Part shown: positions 24,601 through 34,259 of the stretch, one piece after another | Numbering within the stretch: the first letter of the stretch is position 1 | How the letters are laid out: every line of letters starts with the position of its first letter | NCBI GenBank assembly: GCA_022606425.2 | Contig: JAHDVF020000729.1 | Span: 1,116,001-1,180,000 of the forward strand | Length of the DNA: 64,000 bases | From: Lepidostoma basale | Lineage: Eukaryota; Arthropoda; Insecta; Trichoptera; Lepidostomatidae | Direction of reading: 5' to 3' | Notes under the pieces: generated by a model | Database searches by the model: none | What the model was told of the DNA's origin: nothing | Seen by the model: the letters and a program-made list of their open reading frames with translations, nothing else | Position numbers and translations under genes: made by a program

Positions 24601-27043
24601 ACTGGAGCGTGGAGGAGCTCTTCCGGGCGGCGTCAGACAGATAAGCCTTTAGAGAAGTGATTGCCAACGTCAACGATATGGCACATGAAGAAGCTAAAGA
24701 AGAATGCAGTAGACAGCAATACGCATGCTTTCGGTCATCTCAACATCCGTACTTACAATTTGTAGATCCTCATTTTTGATCGGGACTTTAAGGAACATTT
24801 TAATATGTTGACATCATTGTGAGCATTTTAGGAATATATGTGATGGATGGAAACTTAGAATATGAAAAGACAGTGGTCTAATGGAATTTTTTGAACCTCG
24901 AGTATGAAAACAAGATTGTTTTGTTGAATTAATCACATAAAATCCATTCATAATATTTATATAAAATCGTGTAACATTACTTTCAATATAAAAATGGTTT
25001 TTAACCTTTTCAATATTTAGCACCCCAAGAACTCTCTATACAAGTAGGTGTATGTAATATTTGGAATTGCAGAAGCCAAACTAATCAGGATATTCGTAGG
25101 AAAGCCTATACCTTACAGAGGGTAAAAACAACCTAAAGATAAAAAATGTATAGAAATATTGATGTGCTTCTGTTCATGTACAAAATTTAATTTATAAGCG
25201 GGTGCAAGAAGATGCCTCCAAGTATGGTGCTGCTACCAGGGCCCCATAAAATGAAACAAATTCGACCAACCTTCCACCTCAATACCAAGATAAATAGAAA
25301 AGATGAAGCCATATTTATGGGCATCTCTACGAGTCTAGGTTGCCATTGACACGAAGAAGATAAAGAACTTTAAAAAAGAATGTCTAAAGAAACAATATTA
25401 AACTCTCATTAAAAAGAATCCGCAGGTTAGATCTTGGGTACCCTCTAATTCATTATCAAAATTATGGGTTTCGTAACATGTCAAAACACCAAGCTGGTTG
25501 TCTGATGAACTAAGCTTCTGATCAGTGAAACGTAGCAACTCTGTGCCTTCGGTTCATTTGCGAATTGTTGAAAGATCACTTACCAGCTATGTCCCACAGT
25601 TGCAGCCGTATGGTGGTGTTGGAGTCCCAGTTGAGCACCTTGAGCGCGAAGTCCACGCCGATGGTGGCGCGGTAGTGCTGGCTGAAGAACTGGTGGACGT
25701 ACCGCTTGATGATGGACGTCTTGCCCGTGCCCAGCTCACCGATCACCAGGATCTTGTACAGGTGTTCGCGCCGATTGTCGCCCAGTGAAGCGGGATGCGC
25801 CTAGAATCGGAGAAACAATCCGTTATTGTGGAAGCGTTCAACTACTCAAAATGCACATTTACATATTAGACAGTTAAACTCTCGAAACACGTCAAATGAT
25901 CTTACTTGGGGCATAACTTACTTGATGCCCCAAATTGACGCGCAGGGGCGATTCGACTTCTAAACGAGGTGGCAATTGAATTACTTCCGAGATTGTCATT
26001 TGAATGGATAAAACCAATTTCAAGGAAACTAATTTATATTTCGTAATAAAACGTTCAATTATATAACAAATAGGTACAAAGATGTTGGTTTCACCACCAA
26101 AACAAATAATAAGTATGGACACTTTGAACCGAAGTGTTTAATTACTAGAATGATATTATAAAATACAAAATAAATACTACACAAATGCGCCATCTGCGTT
26201 TCATTGAATTTCATAGTGTGTTTTAATTTCGTGATTTGGGAAACATTTTCAACGTTAACTAACTAACTAACTAACCATCACGCCGTTTCCCCGAAGGGGT
26301 AGGCAAATAGGGATGGATCGCCACATTCTTCTATCCTGACATAATTCTCGCGTCTCTTCTACATTCACACAACGTGACATGTACGCTCGTCGATTGTTCC
26401 TACTTCGAACATGGCCGTCTTTCAGTAATTGATTAATTTGGTCATGCTACGTCTTTCTTGGCCTTCCTTGACTTCTTTTTTCTTTAACACTACTTGTATA
26501 CATCTTTTTAACCATTCTTCTCTCATCATTCGTTCCATATGTTCAAACCATTTTCAGTGTTTATTAAAAAATTCAATGAATTATAGATGTAGACTATGTA
26601 AAATGCATATATAAACGTTTATAAGTAAATACGTTTTTGAAAGTTTATGTGAATATATTCTTCAGACAATTAAATATTGCACCAGCGAATGTTTTATTTA
26701 TTTCAATTGAAATAAAAGTAAAATATTTAAGAAATCCAATTGTTTTGGACTTTGTAAAATATTTAATAAAGGGGGCAAGGGCGAACACGCCTATGTTCCT
26801 AAAAATATAACATTCAGTGCCCCTGGATATAATACAAAGTCGGCAAACCCTTTAACCGCAATGGAAAAAGAAATTTGATAGGTAAGGCTTTGCCATTCAC
26901 ACTACGAAGTGCAATAAACAAACGTAATACACAAAGAGTTTCACTATCACAGTTAATATTACACTGCACATCATACCACAACGATTTTTCGGGATTCAAA
27001 TTATTAAATAAAAAAATGTATATACCTCCTGTCTCGGTGACAT
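18610..27043 (-). CDS. Rab32: Rab32 small GTPase (lightoid orthologue)
   Basis: Complete 224-aa Rab in five exons read right to left: 27043-27026, 25800-25584, 22207-22026, 20032-19889 and 18723-18610. All have GT-AG borders and keep phase. The P-loop is GELGTGKTS (27-35) and switch I is ATIGVDF (51-57). DIAGQE (76-81) replaces the usual DTAGQE, the hallmark of the Rab32/38 subfamily. NKCD (138-141) and ETSAK (168-172) are the guanine-binding motifs. The C-terminal CAC is a double geranylgeranylation site. Rab32 directs cargo to lysosome-related organelles and pigment granules; Drosophila lightoid mutants have an eye-colour defect. The first exon supplies only six residues (MSPRQE), so other 5' exons are possible. 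The third P-loop x is Thr where vertebrate Rab32 has Val. Large introns hold transposons. Convergent with the ABCG gene. Confidence 0.95.
19260..19640. other. Rab32 intron 4 segment, unidentified
   Basis: A 76-codon minus-strand open frame lies here, rich in hydrophobic residues and slightly less AT-rich than its surroundings. Its translation matches nothing I recognise. It may be an old repeat. Confidence 0.25.
20160..20340 (+). repeat. MITE family A copy in Rab32 intron 3
   Basis: AAACGTCCGTTTTCTTAGGA, TTTTATTGTATTTTATGGGA, CGTCTTGCTAAGGCATTATG and then the inverted end with AAACTTTTAGAAAGCAGA and GGAATTTTACACCATTG. Both arms are recognisable. Confidence 0.65.
20490..20640 (-). repeat. MITE family B copy in Rab32 intron 3
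   Basis: It contains CATCACCTGATGATGCCCAC, AAACAGCTGTCGCGAC and TTGTGATATAATATATCAGT, matching the right arm of family B (48105-48345). Confidence 0.55.
20640..20745 (+). repeat. MITE family A arm in Rab32 intron 3
   Basis: GAAAACGACTGTATTTTAGA, TACTGTATTTTACGTTAATG, ACATGTTTCGCCTGTCTAAG and GCATTATCGGATG match one arm of family A. Confidence 0.55.
21215..21430. repeat. Fold-back MITE, family A (best copy)
   Basis: The two arms meet near 21334. The left arm contains TTTCGCCTTGCTAAGGCATT and the right arm its inverted copy AATGCTTTAGCAAGGCGAAA. Outer parts pair as TACGAATGCAAACG with a degenerate CAGACGTTTTC block. A left end resembling TTTCTTAAACAATGATGTAA recurs, inverted, at the right end of other copies. 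No ORF. Confidence 0.75.
21445..21580 (+). repeat. MITE family A, degraded arm in Rab32 intron 3
   Basis: TTTTGTCTTGCTAGAATATT, ATCAAATGTATTTGAAACGG and ACGTTTTCATCAGTATTAAT, followed by TTCATTGTTCAAGAAA, are decayed family-A blocks directly beside the better copy. Confidence 0.5.
22269..24079 (-). mobile_element. Pogo-like DNA transposon, internally deleted
   Basis: A 1.81-kb element in Rab32 intron 2 is flanked by TA at 22267 and 24080. Its ends are perfect inverted repeats beginning GGGGAAGGGGGGGCTAGTTG (about 24 bp), and related GGGGGCAAGTTGTTAC repeats lie just inside each end. On the minus strand, 23560-23330 encodes a helix-turn-helix N-terminus (GDLQKAAKEV, IRRAAEAYKVNFMTLHRYIK, VGYNKPRKIFS). 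At 22840-22620 there is a cysteine/histidine zinc-ribbon or PHD-like C-terminus (GREWIHCTACIKWAHISCIH, then FRCQNC). The DDE catalytic core is missing, so the element is non-autonomous. Family: pogo/Tc1-mariner superfamily, from TA target site and domain order. The near-identical ends suggest it is fairly young. Confidence 0.8.
24270..24715 (+). mobile_element. LINE 3' end in Rab32 intron 2
   Basis: The plus strand encodes a CGSETWTL motif, EFNRRMLRIPWSN and a SCVENSRFNARS-type region, then VRQISL. The composition and GSETWTL/RRMLRI order are those of an RTE-type or related LINE C-terminus. Frameshifted and 5'-truncated. Confidence 0.6.
25195..25370 (-). repeat. Dispersed repeat, SINE-like family (copy 3) in Rab32 intron 2
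   Basis: On the minus strand it runs through CTTCTTCGTGTCAATGGCAA, a GGCTTCATCTTTTCTA block and GGAAGGTTGGTCGAATTTG, then a GGCGCC-like GGGGCCCTGG block and GGAGGCATCTTC. These are the same blocks, in order, as at 4255-4560 and 9470-9645. Confidence 0.45.
26255..26570 (-). mobile_element. LINE family 1, 3' end in Rab32 intron 1
   Basis: The minus-strand family-1 tail begins with the AACTAACTAACTAACTAACC microsatellite at 26258 and the CATCACGCCGT terminal block. Beyond are the CACGTTGTGTGAATGTAGAA-type and TTCAAACCATTTTC-type blocks. Heavily decayed. Confidence 0.7.
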
Positions 27044-27330
27044 AATGCTATTGTTCGACAAATTTTCCACAGATTTTCACGACACGACACTCACACCGTT
27101 GGCTGAGAAAATTATGCATTATCTAAAAATGTCTACTTATTACGTTGAAGATAATAGATAGTCACTTGCGTTTATTGCGCTGGAGATAAGTAGCGATAGC
27201 ACAACTGCGAACAGTCAGCTGCATAAATATTTGAACTAACCAGCACCAGAAAATGTACTATCTAAATATAGCTATAACACGTATTTCTTTGTTTTAAAAA
27301 AATGTAAAAAAAGGTTCTTTAATCATCTTA

Positions 27331-27636
27331 CAGTAGAACGTCGTTTATCAGGACTAATTGGGACCGGAGGTGTTCCGAATAATCGAACAGGCGCTTATTC
27401 TTTTAGCAAAATTAGGTGTAAATCGATTTTATTTTTCCTCGGCTCATTTATTGATTATGAAATTAAAAATTTTACTGCAAAAACAAGTATGTATTATATA
27501 TATTATAGTACATGTACATAAAAAGGCTTACATTACTCTATAGTACTGGAAAAATAATCAGAGATTTTTTTTTAACAAGATTTCGTCGTCTTCCTTGTCC
27601 GGATAATTGACGTCCGGATAAAACGACGTTATACTG
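27331..27636. repeat. Pogo/Tigger-like MITE with TA target site
   Basis: A 306-bp element is flanked by TA on both sides (27329 and 27637). Its ends CAGTAGAACGTCGTTTATC and GATAAAACGACGTTATACTG are inverted copies with few mismatches. A second inverted pair (CGGAGGTGTTCCGAATAATC; CCGGATAATTGACGTCCGGA) lies inside. Not coding. It lies just upstream of Rab32 exon 1. Confidence 0.75.
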
Positions 27637-28319
27637 TACTTGTTTTCGGTGATAAAAATATTTTCAAATATATCTGATTGCGCGACATGGTTTTCAATAA
27701 TTAAGATCCATGGACAATGGGTTCGACTCCTCAACTACATCTAAACTCACATAATAATATGCAAACGTTTCAGATCATACAAAGATTGCACAAAAAAATA
27801 AATGTATTTTGCGTTTCGTTGTATTTTCAAAATATTATTTTTCTTTTATCCTATTTTTATAAGTTCAATTATTTTATCAAAGAATACCAAGTCTACAAAG
27901 TTTTGTATTTTTCAAATACTGCTTATAATTATAAAGTTATTGTAGAACCAATAAACATTATTTTTATCTTTATAAAACTAAGTAAACAATCAAACGAATA
28001 TAAGAAGAAATTTTATTTACCTTTCTATGTCTTTACATGAGTACTTTATTATTAATATCTTTTAGAAGCATACTTGTCAAACCGGCGGCCTGCGGGCCAC
28101 TGAGACCCAATAAAAACTTTTTTTTAAATTTTTAAGACTATTTCCGCCACACACTGTAATAATTTTTTTTTTTTGGAATTTTAGTTATTTGTTCTATTTT
28201 TATGGGTTTATTTATTTCGACATGCTTCGAATAAAGTATTTCTGGAATATATAGAATATGAGTGAAATCAAGCCATTTTTAATTCATAAATAATCTTTAA
28301 TGATATCTAAAATACATTT

Positions 28320-28690
28320 TTATCATTATTTTGAGTTGATTTTTCTCTGCATGTTTCAAAGATTTCATTGTCGGGAGAACAATTCTCGTTCTCCCGATAA
28401 TGAAGGCGTAAAACCGCCATAAAATATCGAGAAAAATAAACTCAAAAGTGGAAAAAACAGTATTTTAATTTATAAAAAATTTGACACTTTTGGTTTATTA
28501 TTATTAGCGACTTGCTGTTTGTAAGACCTGATGATGTCAGACCTGATGATGACCTGATGATACAGCTGTCGCGACACTATCAAAAAGTTTATACTATTTT
28601 TATTTTAAATAATAACAGTGTTGTAAATTTAATAGTTAACATAAAAAAATCTATATTATGGAATTTCAGAGTTTACGCCTCAAATTTATC
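28320..28690. repeat. MITE family B and adjoining hairpin
   Basis: 28371-28407 holds a hairpin in which TTGTCGGGAGAACAA pairs with TCGTTCTCCCGATAA. It is followed by family-B blocks: GATGATACAGCTGTCGCGAC, TAATAACAGTGTTGTAAATT and GGAATTTCAGAGTTTACGCC. CTGATGATG is repeated three times at about 28527-28560. Confidence 0.55.
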
Positions 28691-28696
28691 AAAAAA

Positions 28697-29056
28697 TCAT
28701 AAATAATCATTTAAAGTATACGAACATGTTGAATCATAAATCATTATTATTGATAATAAATGATGTCGCCTAAGGCAACTCGTCCAATGTGGTCCTTGCA
28801 AATCAAAAGGTTGAATAACCGTGATCAAAGCATATCGTAAATAGTCAAGAACGGTGCATATCATGTAACACGGCACGGTAATGTAATACGCAAACCGCGA
28901 GAGTTTCAGATGAATGGATTCTGCATGCGGATCGCCTTCGATATATGCAGGGAGTATGGGAAAACCTGCGGTTCCTTCATGGAACTTTGATCGTGGGTAC
29001 CGGTGACATGCTAATAATAGGCCCAGTAATAATATACACTTTAATGATTTATTCAC
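28697..29056 (-). CDS. Uncharacterised intronless ORF, 119 aa
   Basis: An intronless minus-strand frame of 119 codons. The N-terminus (KCILLLGLLLAC) looks like a signal peptide or signal anchor. It is followed by a charged segment (YPRSKFHEGTAGFP, EGDPHAES) and a second hydrophobic stretch (ITVPCYMICTVLDYLRYALI). Codon use in the middle is mixed and more GC-rich than the surroundings, which favours coding, while the last ~30 codons look random. I do not recognise it. It could be a small secreted or membrane protein, or a fragment of a transposable element, since an RT fragment starts only ~100 bases away on the other strand. Confidence 0.3.
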   Translation of the reverse strand: MNKSLKCILLLGLLLACHRYPRSKFHEGTAGFPILPAYIEGDPHAESIHLKLSRFAYYITVPCYMICTVLDYLRYALITVIQPFDLQGPHWTSCLRRHHLLSIIMIYDSTCSYTLNDYL

Positions 29057-29149
29057 AAGATAGAAAGCGCAGTTCTAGCAAAGGAAGAATGCCCTTACTT
29101 CAAGAAACATTCTGTGTTTTCGAACGTTCGGTGAATTTAAAATTTAAAA

Positions 29150-29490
29150 TTCAAATCCGATTTCATAATTCGAAAGAGGCGTTAGACAAGGAGACAATAC
29201 CTCACCTAAACTATTCACCTTAGCCATAGAAAATACTTTTAAATCATTACATTAGGAACTCAAGGTTCTACTAGGCTACTTATGACACGAACTAATTCCA
29301 GTCGGGGGAAGAAAATGGAGGAAAGTCGCACAGGATAGAGTAAAATGGAAAACGTTTGAAGAGGCCCACATCCACCAGTGGAGAGACAGCTACAGAAGAA
29401 GAAGATACCAAAATAAACTGTTCAAAAGACCGACAAAGGCCAAGTTTGCTGAGCGGATTCAACGCGATAAGAAACTCAAATAGTTTACAT
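29150..29490 (+). mobile_element. LINE reverse transcriptase fragment plus 3' end
   Basis: 29174-29250 encodes ERGVRQGDNTSPKLFTLA, the conserved RT block of RTE-type LINEs. Without the rest of the RT domain it jumps to the C-terminal tail (QDRVKWKTFEEAHIHQW and RDSYRRRR at about 29325-29405). The element is therefore internally deleted and dead. Confidence 0.75.
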
Positions 29491-30061
29491 ATGTACTATA
29501 CCATATACTTATAGAAGCTTTTATTTAGCCCTTTATGTACAATACATATTTTTCGTGTAATTGTATGTGTAATTTTTTTTATAAATTCGGTGTCTCGGAA
29601 CTAAAACAACCATCATCTGGTTAAATGTTAAATGTTAGAGTAAATTTATAAAGCAATACTGCCTATGAAGGCCTGCCTATATGACTAGTCATGGTAGAAT
29701 AAAAAGTATTCGTATTTAAAATAAATTATCGTGAGCTTGTATTCGAGAATTATAAATAAAATGTTTCCTTTATTATATTTATAACGAATTTATTTTTCTA
29801 AAATACATTTCTTGCAATCTTTATAATTTGGCTGATACCGATAAATTTTTTTAAAAAACATGACACAAAGTAATAAAAAAGTAAAAACTTAAAATAAAAA
29901 CAAAATCAATCTTACTCGTACTTTAAAAATTGTAGTCGTTTCGACTTTCCAGCCACAACAGTCGCATGTGGATTTTTGTTGCATGGAGTCCATTTTCCAT
30001 TCAAATATAAAAATTAACGAATTCTGAATCACAGATATTTTTCAAATTCACTTCAATACGT

Positions 30062-30067
30062 TTTATT
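30062..30067 (-). terminator. Candidate polyadenylation signal
   Basis: AATAAA on the minus strand, about 95 bases after the TAA at 30160-30162 of the gene that follows. Position and sequence fit, but no downstream element was checked. Confidence 0.4.
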
Positions 30068-30159
30068 AAACAAATAAACACTACTTATAACACGAATTGG
30101 AAAAACCTTTATGTTAAAAAAAATGCAGCTAAAAGACATTGAATTTCTCGATAACCCAA

Positions 30160-32121
30160 TTAGCCGTTATCAAAGAAATATGAATGGTTAGGTTCGCGTT
30201 TTAAATTGAACTTGTTGTAACCGCCAGTGACTCCGCTGGAGGACGTGTGGTCACTAGAAACCAGTTTCAGGATGCCGCGCGGGGCTTCATCTGTTTCTGT
30301 GATAGGTACCTCTAATACTTCCGCTTGTTCTCCGTGTGTCTACTAATATCCAACCCTTTCAAATAGTTATCGAATAAATTCTATTTAACTTATAGTGCAT
30401 ACATTCTTAAAATAGCATTCAAACATAGATAAAACGAATATAGAACTATTATGTTGATGTCTGAAGATGTCTGAAATATCTAGAAATACGTTGCTATGTT
30501 ATCTGTGCCTGTATATTATAACAGTGCCATAAAAATGTATTTATTTAACATGCATAATTTTTGGACATAATATGTTTTGTATGAAACTCATGTATGAGCA
30601 CAAACATATTAAATGTCACCATAAATAAATCAATATTTATATATTTTATAAAAAAAACAATGAGAGCATATCATAAGTATATTGTACTATCAACGCATTG
30701 TTTATAAATAGTTGATTTCCCTAAACAATGTTTTATAAAATTACTAAATGAACGTACTTTTTTCTATTGAAAACCGAGTAAATTTCATAGTATAATTGCA
30801 CTCTTACCGAAGAACTGCCCCCCATGTCCTTCTTTGGGTCAGTTCCGTCAATGAGGTCTCCAAATGGGGGCATACCGGGCTCGGGCAGCAGGCGAGTTTC
30901 CTCCGTATCTTGAAACTCCTCGTCGTCCGTTCTGTCCGCTTCTGGGGTAGGTTGACTGCGGTCAGGGCTGGGCTGGCTGCGGTCCGGACTGGGCTGGCTG
31001 CGATCTCCGCTCTGGCCTGAGGACCGTCGCCTCTGTTGGGCCAGCTGCACCATACGGGACAGTCGGGGAGACGTTCCTTCCTTCGGCTGCCAATCTTCTT
31101 TGTCTTCCGACAAGCACACACTCGCCTGAGCAACAAATGCGATTCTCCTTCGTAAGGAGTCTTCAGGACTCGGGGATTCGATCGGTCTCGGGATCTCTTG
31201 ACTCTTCGGTTTGTTACGCTTCCAAGTTGAAACAGCAAATGGAAGCGTAGAAACTGGATGAGTTGTGGCTATAGCCGCAATGTCAACTTCACCCAGCGGA
31301 TCTTGATCGAGCGATTCTGAAGACGTTCCTTCTTCTTTGATCGCTTCCACAAACTTCGCGTCGGCTGATACCGGCTCTAGCTGTGTGTTCTTGATCTCGA
31401 GTGCTGACTCGCTTTGTGTTTTCGCACTCACTTCAATCCGTTCTATTTTTGGTTCGTTTATCGGAGAGGACATATTATCGGCTCGGGTCGCCTCCACGTT
31501 CTCGACGGAGCTGTACCTTGAGCCGGAGTCATCGTTGATACTCGGATCTGAGGGCGGTCCGTCCTGCCCGTCCGGGGTGCGGCGTCTGACTGAGGCAGGA
31601 GTGAGGCTGGAGCTACCCGAGGAGCGCGTTTCCCCCCCTCCCGGTTCGGGGCTTTCCCGCGCCCCTCTCCGACCCCCAAAGGACCCAAGTTTTCGTACAA
31701 ACGCCCCAGCTTTACTTCGCGCTCCGCTCTTTTTCTTCTTTTTTTCTTTCAGCATATCTTCTTCACCGCTAATACCTTCCGTTTCCGCATCGATTCCGGG
31801 ATCTTCGTCGGTTGTTACTTCCTCTGTTTTAGCTTTCCTCTTCTTCCATCGTTTTGAATCTTTCACATCCTTATCGCTGTCATCTTTGCCGTCGGGTAGC
31901 TTTCCTCTCTTAATGGGTCCGAGGTGAAACTTTTTACTTTTGAATGGCGAGGCAAAGGCGCTGAGTTTGTTTTTAATTTTCGATTGATCTGTTTTTGGGG
32001 TACCTACGGGTGGCGGAGTCTCGACTTGTTCTATGTCCGGCGGATCCTCGGGTATGTACGGCACACTGGTATCGAAAGATTCATCCAAAGTGTCTTGCGA
32101 GGCACTCCTGCGAGGGTCCAT
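30160..32121 (-). CDS. Disordered phosphoprotein-like protein, function unknown
   Basis: Long exon 32121-30808 (438 codons) joins terminal exon 30339-30160 (59 codons plus TAA), both phase 0, giving 497 aa. The start follows an in-frame TAA, and the GTAAGAG donor is good. The acceptor TAG has a weak pyrimidine tract, but an in-frame stop right before it shows that the terminal frame must be spliced. The protein is acidic/basic patchwork with no globular domain: SQDTLDESFDTSVPYIPEDP near the start, a KEKKKKKSG basic block, many SP/TP sites, and three tandem RSQPSPD-type repeats. RIAF (326-329) fits the RVxF and GILK (460-463) the SILK type of PP1-docking motif; this is inference only. No family was recognised. 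Codon use and GC content are clearly coding-like. The terminal exon may be shared with two upstream exons (see 48673-54650). Confidence 0.7.
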
Positions 32122-32320
32122 GGTGTTCGGTTAGCGGGTCGGTGCGGAATGCTAATTAGATCCCCTAAAGCTCAACTTGCACGGCGCGCGGTAACATTTC
32201 CACCTTCCACCTGACTGATGCGAAGTGAAGCGGTTGTGTAACGCGAAACCCCCTCAGCTGTGTCCCTGCGGAGGGCGAGGCGGGGGAGGAGGTGGAGGGA
32301 GGTAGAATAGAAGAAGGGGA
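32122..32320 (-). promoter_or_regulatory. GC-rich 5' region of the 497-aa protein gene
   Basis: Sequence turns GC-rich directly upstream of the ATG (a GGCGAGGCGGGGGAGG tract at about 32275-32291 and GCGCGCGG near 32182), in sharp contrast with the AT-rich flanks. This fits a 5' UTR or core promoter. No TATA box was found. Confidence 0.4.
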
Positions 32321-34259
32321 AACACGCGGATTATTCTTACCAATAGGTTATTTTACAGCTGATTACTTCAAGCTGTTTATCGAATTACTTGAAATAATTA
32401 TTAATTTTGTTGTTGTTTATACACCGTAATATTTTAAATAATAGACTTTAGCAAACATTTTCCTATCTCAGAGAGCATGGTAAATGAAACATTCGTTCAG
32501 TGGCATTTCATTGTGACATGTAAATTAATTAGACACACGATTTGCACTCACCCGCGTTCGACACAAGCCACCGAATGTCACTCCATCCCAACGAACTGTG
32601 TCTGATAGCGACAACTGACATTATGTCACAGAGCTAGTAATTATTGTGTAGGTAAGCAGTTTTTATGTTGGAAATATCAGATTTTAACTCATAAGTACAA
32701 CATCTAAAACTGAATATGATTTTATTATTGTTACTATAAGGTACATTTTGCAATAATCATGTAAATAAATATAGTGATTTTTAGGTATATTTTAATTCGC
32801 GTTTTGTCAAACTATCGTTTAAGACACTTAATTTCCCCTTGCTTAGGCAACACGGAATTAATCGTATTATTAATACATACGAGTATATCAAATAGGATAA
32901 AATTATAAAATAAATTAATGTTTTTCCGTAATAATATCAACAAGTAACTTTAATCATAGGTATTGTATAATTTCAGGACGTGTGGACGTTAGCAGTGGAA
33001 TATCGCGATCCGTGACAAAGTTTCAAGGCCTGTCGCCTCGTATTCAGTGTCTGCTGAAAAAGTCAGTTTCGATTTCACACAGGATACCCAGTGGGGTGGA
33101 ACATTCATATACCTTCTCGGCATATAACATAACTGGCCCGAGTATTTAAAAATAATCACCACATTAAGTAACCTATTGCTGAATTTGCTCTGCTTGGTTT
33201 GTCTGATTTAGATTAAGTAATATTAATAATTAATGAAAAACTTTGCTATAAATATCACAATTAATTTATTTTGAGGATGCTAACATCGGTTTGCGAAACA
33301 GCAGCGGCAAAATATGATCAATTCTTATATTTTTAACAAAGTTTTTTTATTTAAACAGTTGAAATATCAAAGCATTTCCACCAAAACAATGGATTATCTA
33401 ATTATTAATGATAATGTAAGAAATGCAAATAATTAACAATGACTTAACTGGGCAAAGGGCACTATGGGGGGAAAAATTAGCACGATCTAGGAACTTCAAT
33501 GAGGATACAACTTTTCAAGAGTTGTCCGAAATAAAATAAAACGGAAGAGTGGAAACTCTATGTAAGAAAAGGCGGAGAAAAACGTTCCGAATAAAATAAT
33601 AAGATAATCATTGAGTTGAATTGGACATTGCGAAATAATGATAACGAATGTAGCACAATATTTTTAATGTGGACAATGTCAAGAGTCAAGCGATTGTGAT
33701 AAACGGCTTGCATTCTTTACAATTGTATATAAGAGTTGACGGATTTTTCTCAATCTTGAATCCTTTGACAAACAACGCGATATTAACGATATAAGTATAC
33801 TGAGTTCTTGATTCTTAAAAAAATTCTTAGGATCAAGATTCTCAGATAAAAAAAACATTTGATACAGATGGATTGCTAAGAGATAATAATATCCCTAGAG
33901 CCCCCTCTCGACATAATGGCCGTACTGTCGCTAGCTGTGAGTGACAATGCATGTAAGTCGATAGCCCTAAATAGCGACTCGTTGTCAGTATATTTATTTA
34001 CCTGTGTTAATTGGATCGGGACGATTAAGACAGGATATCCGAGGCGGAGCCAAATATTTCGTAATGCACACTTAAACACGTCCTAAACTTTATCATCATC
34101 CGCGGAAGAACCAATCGGATTATATTATTTTGACGTTTTGATGTAGTTGACATTTTCAACCGTCAATCATGAAGCCGTACAAGAAGAAACATTGTTGAGG
34201 TTAATAATACAGAATCCAAGTTAATATTTAGATTTAAAGGAAAAAAAACTTAAACAACT
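32321..34259. other. Intergenic DNA with a short unexplained open segment
   Basis: Mostly AT-rich with no gene. At 32985-33165 the sequence is less AT-rich and open on both strands (plus frame of 57 codons ending SAYNITGPSI; minus frame of 53 codons reading HWVSCVKSKLTFSADTEYEA). It is probably an old dispersed repeat. 33290-33315 has a family-B-like block. Confidence 0.35.

Noticed and set aside
27717..28040. 107-codon plus-strand frame
   Set aside because: I/F/Y/K/N-rich AT artefact, no homology signs.
28527..28560. Short CRISPR-like direct repeats
   Set aside because: Only three immediately adjacent copies of CTGATGATG in a eukaryotic MITE; no spacers.
30804..31238. 144-codon minus-strand frame overlapping the long exon
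   Set aside because: Alternative frame of the same exon, Arg/Pro-rich shadow without its own start context.
31337..31927. 196-codon plus-strand open frame
   Set aside because: Exact antisense of the long coding exon; its Ser/Phe/Leu-rich content is the shadow of the K/E/D/S-rich real protein.
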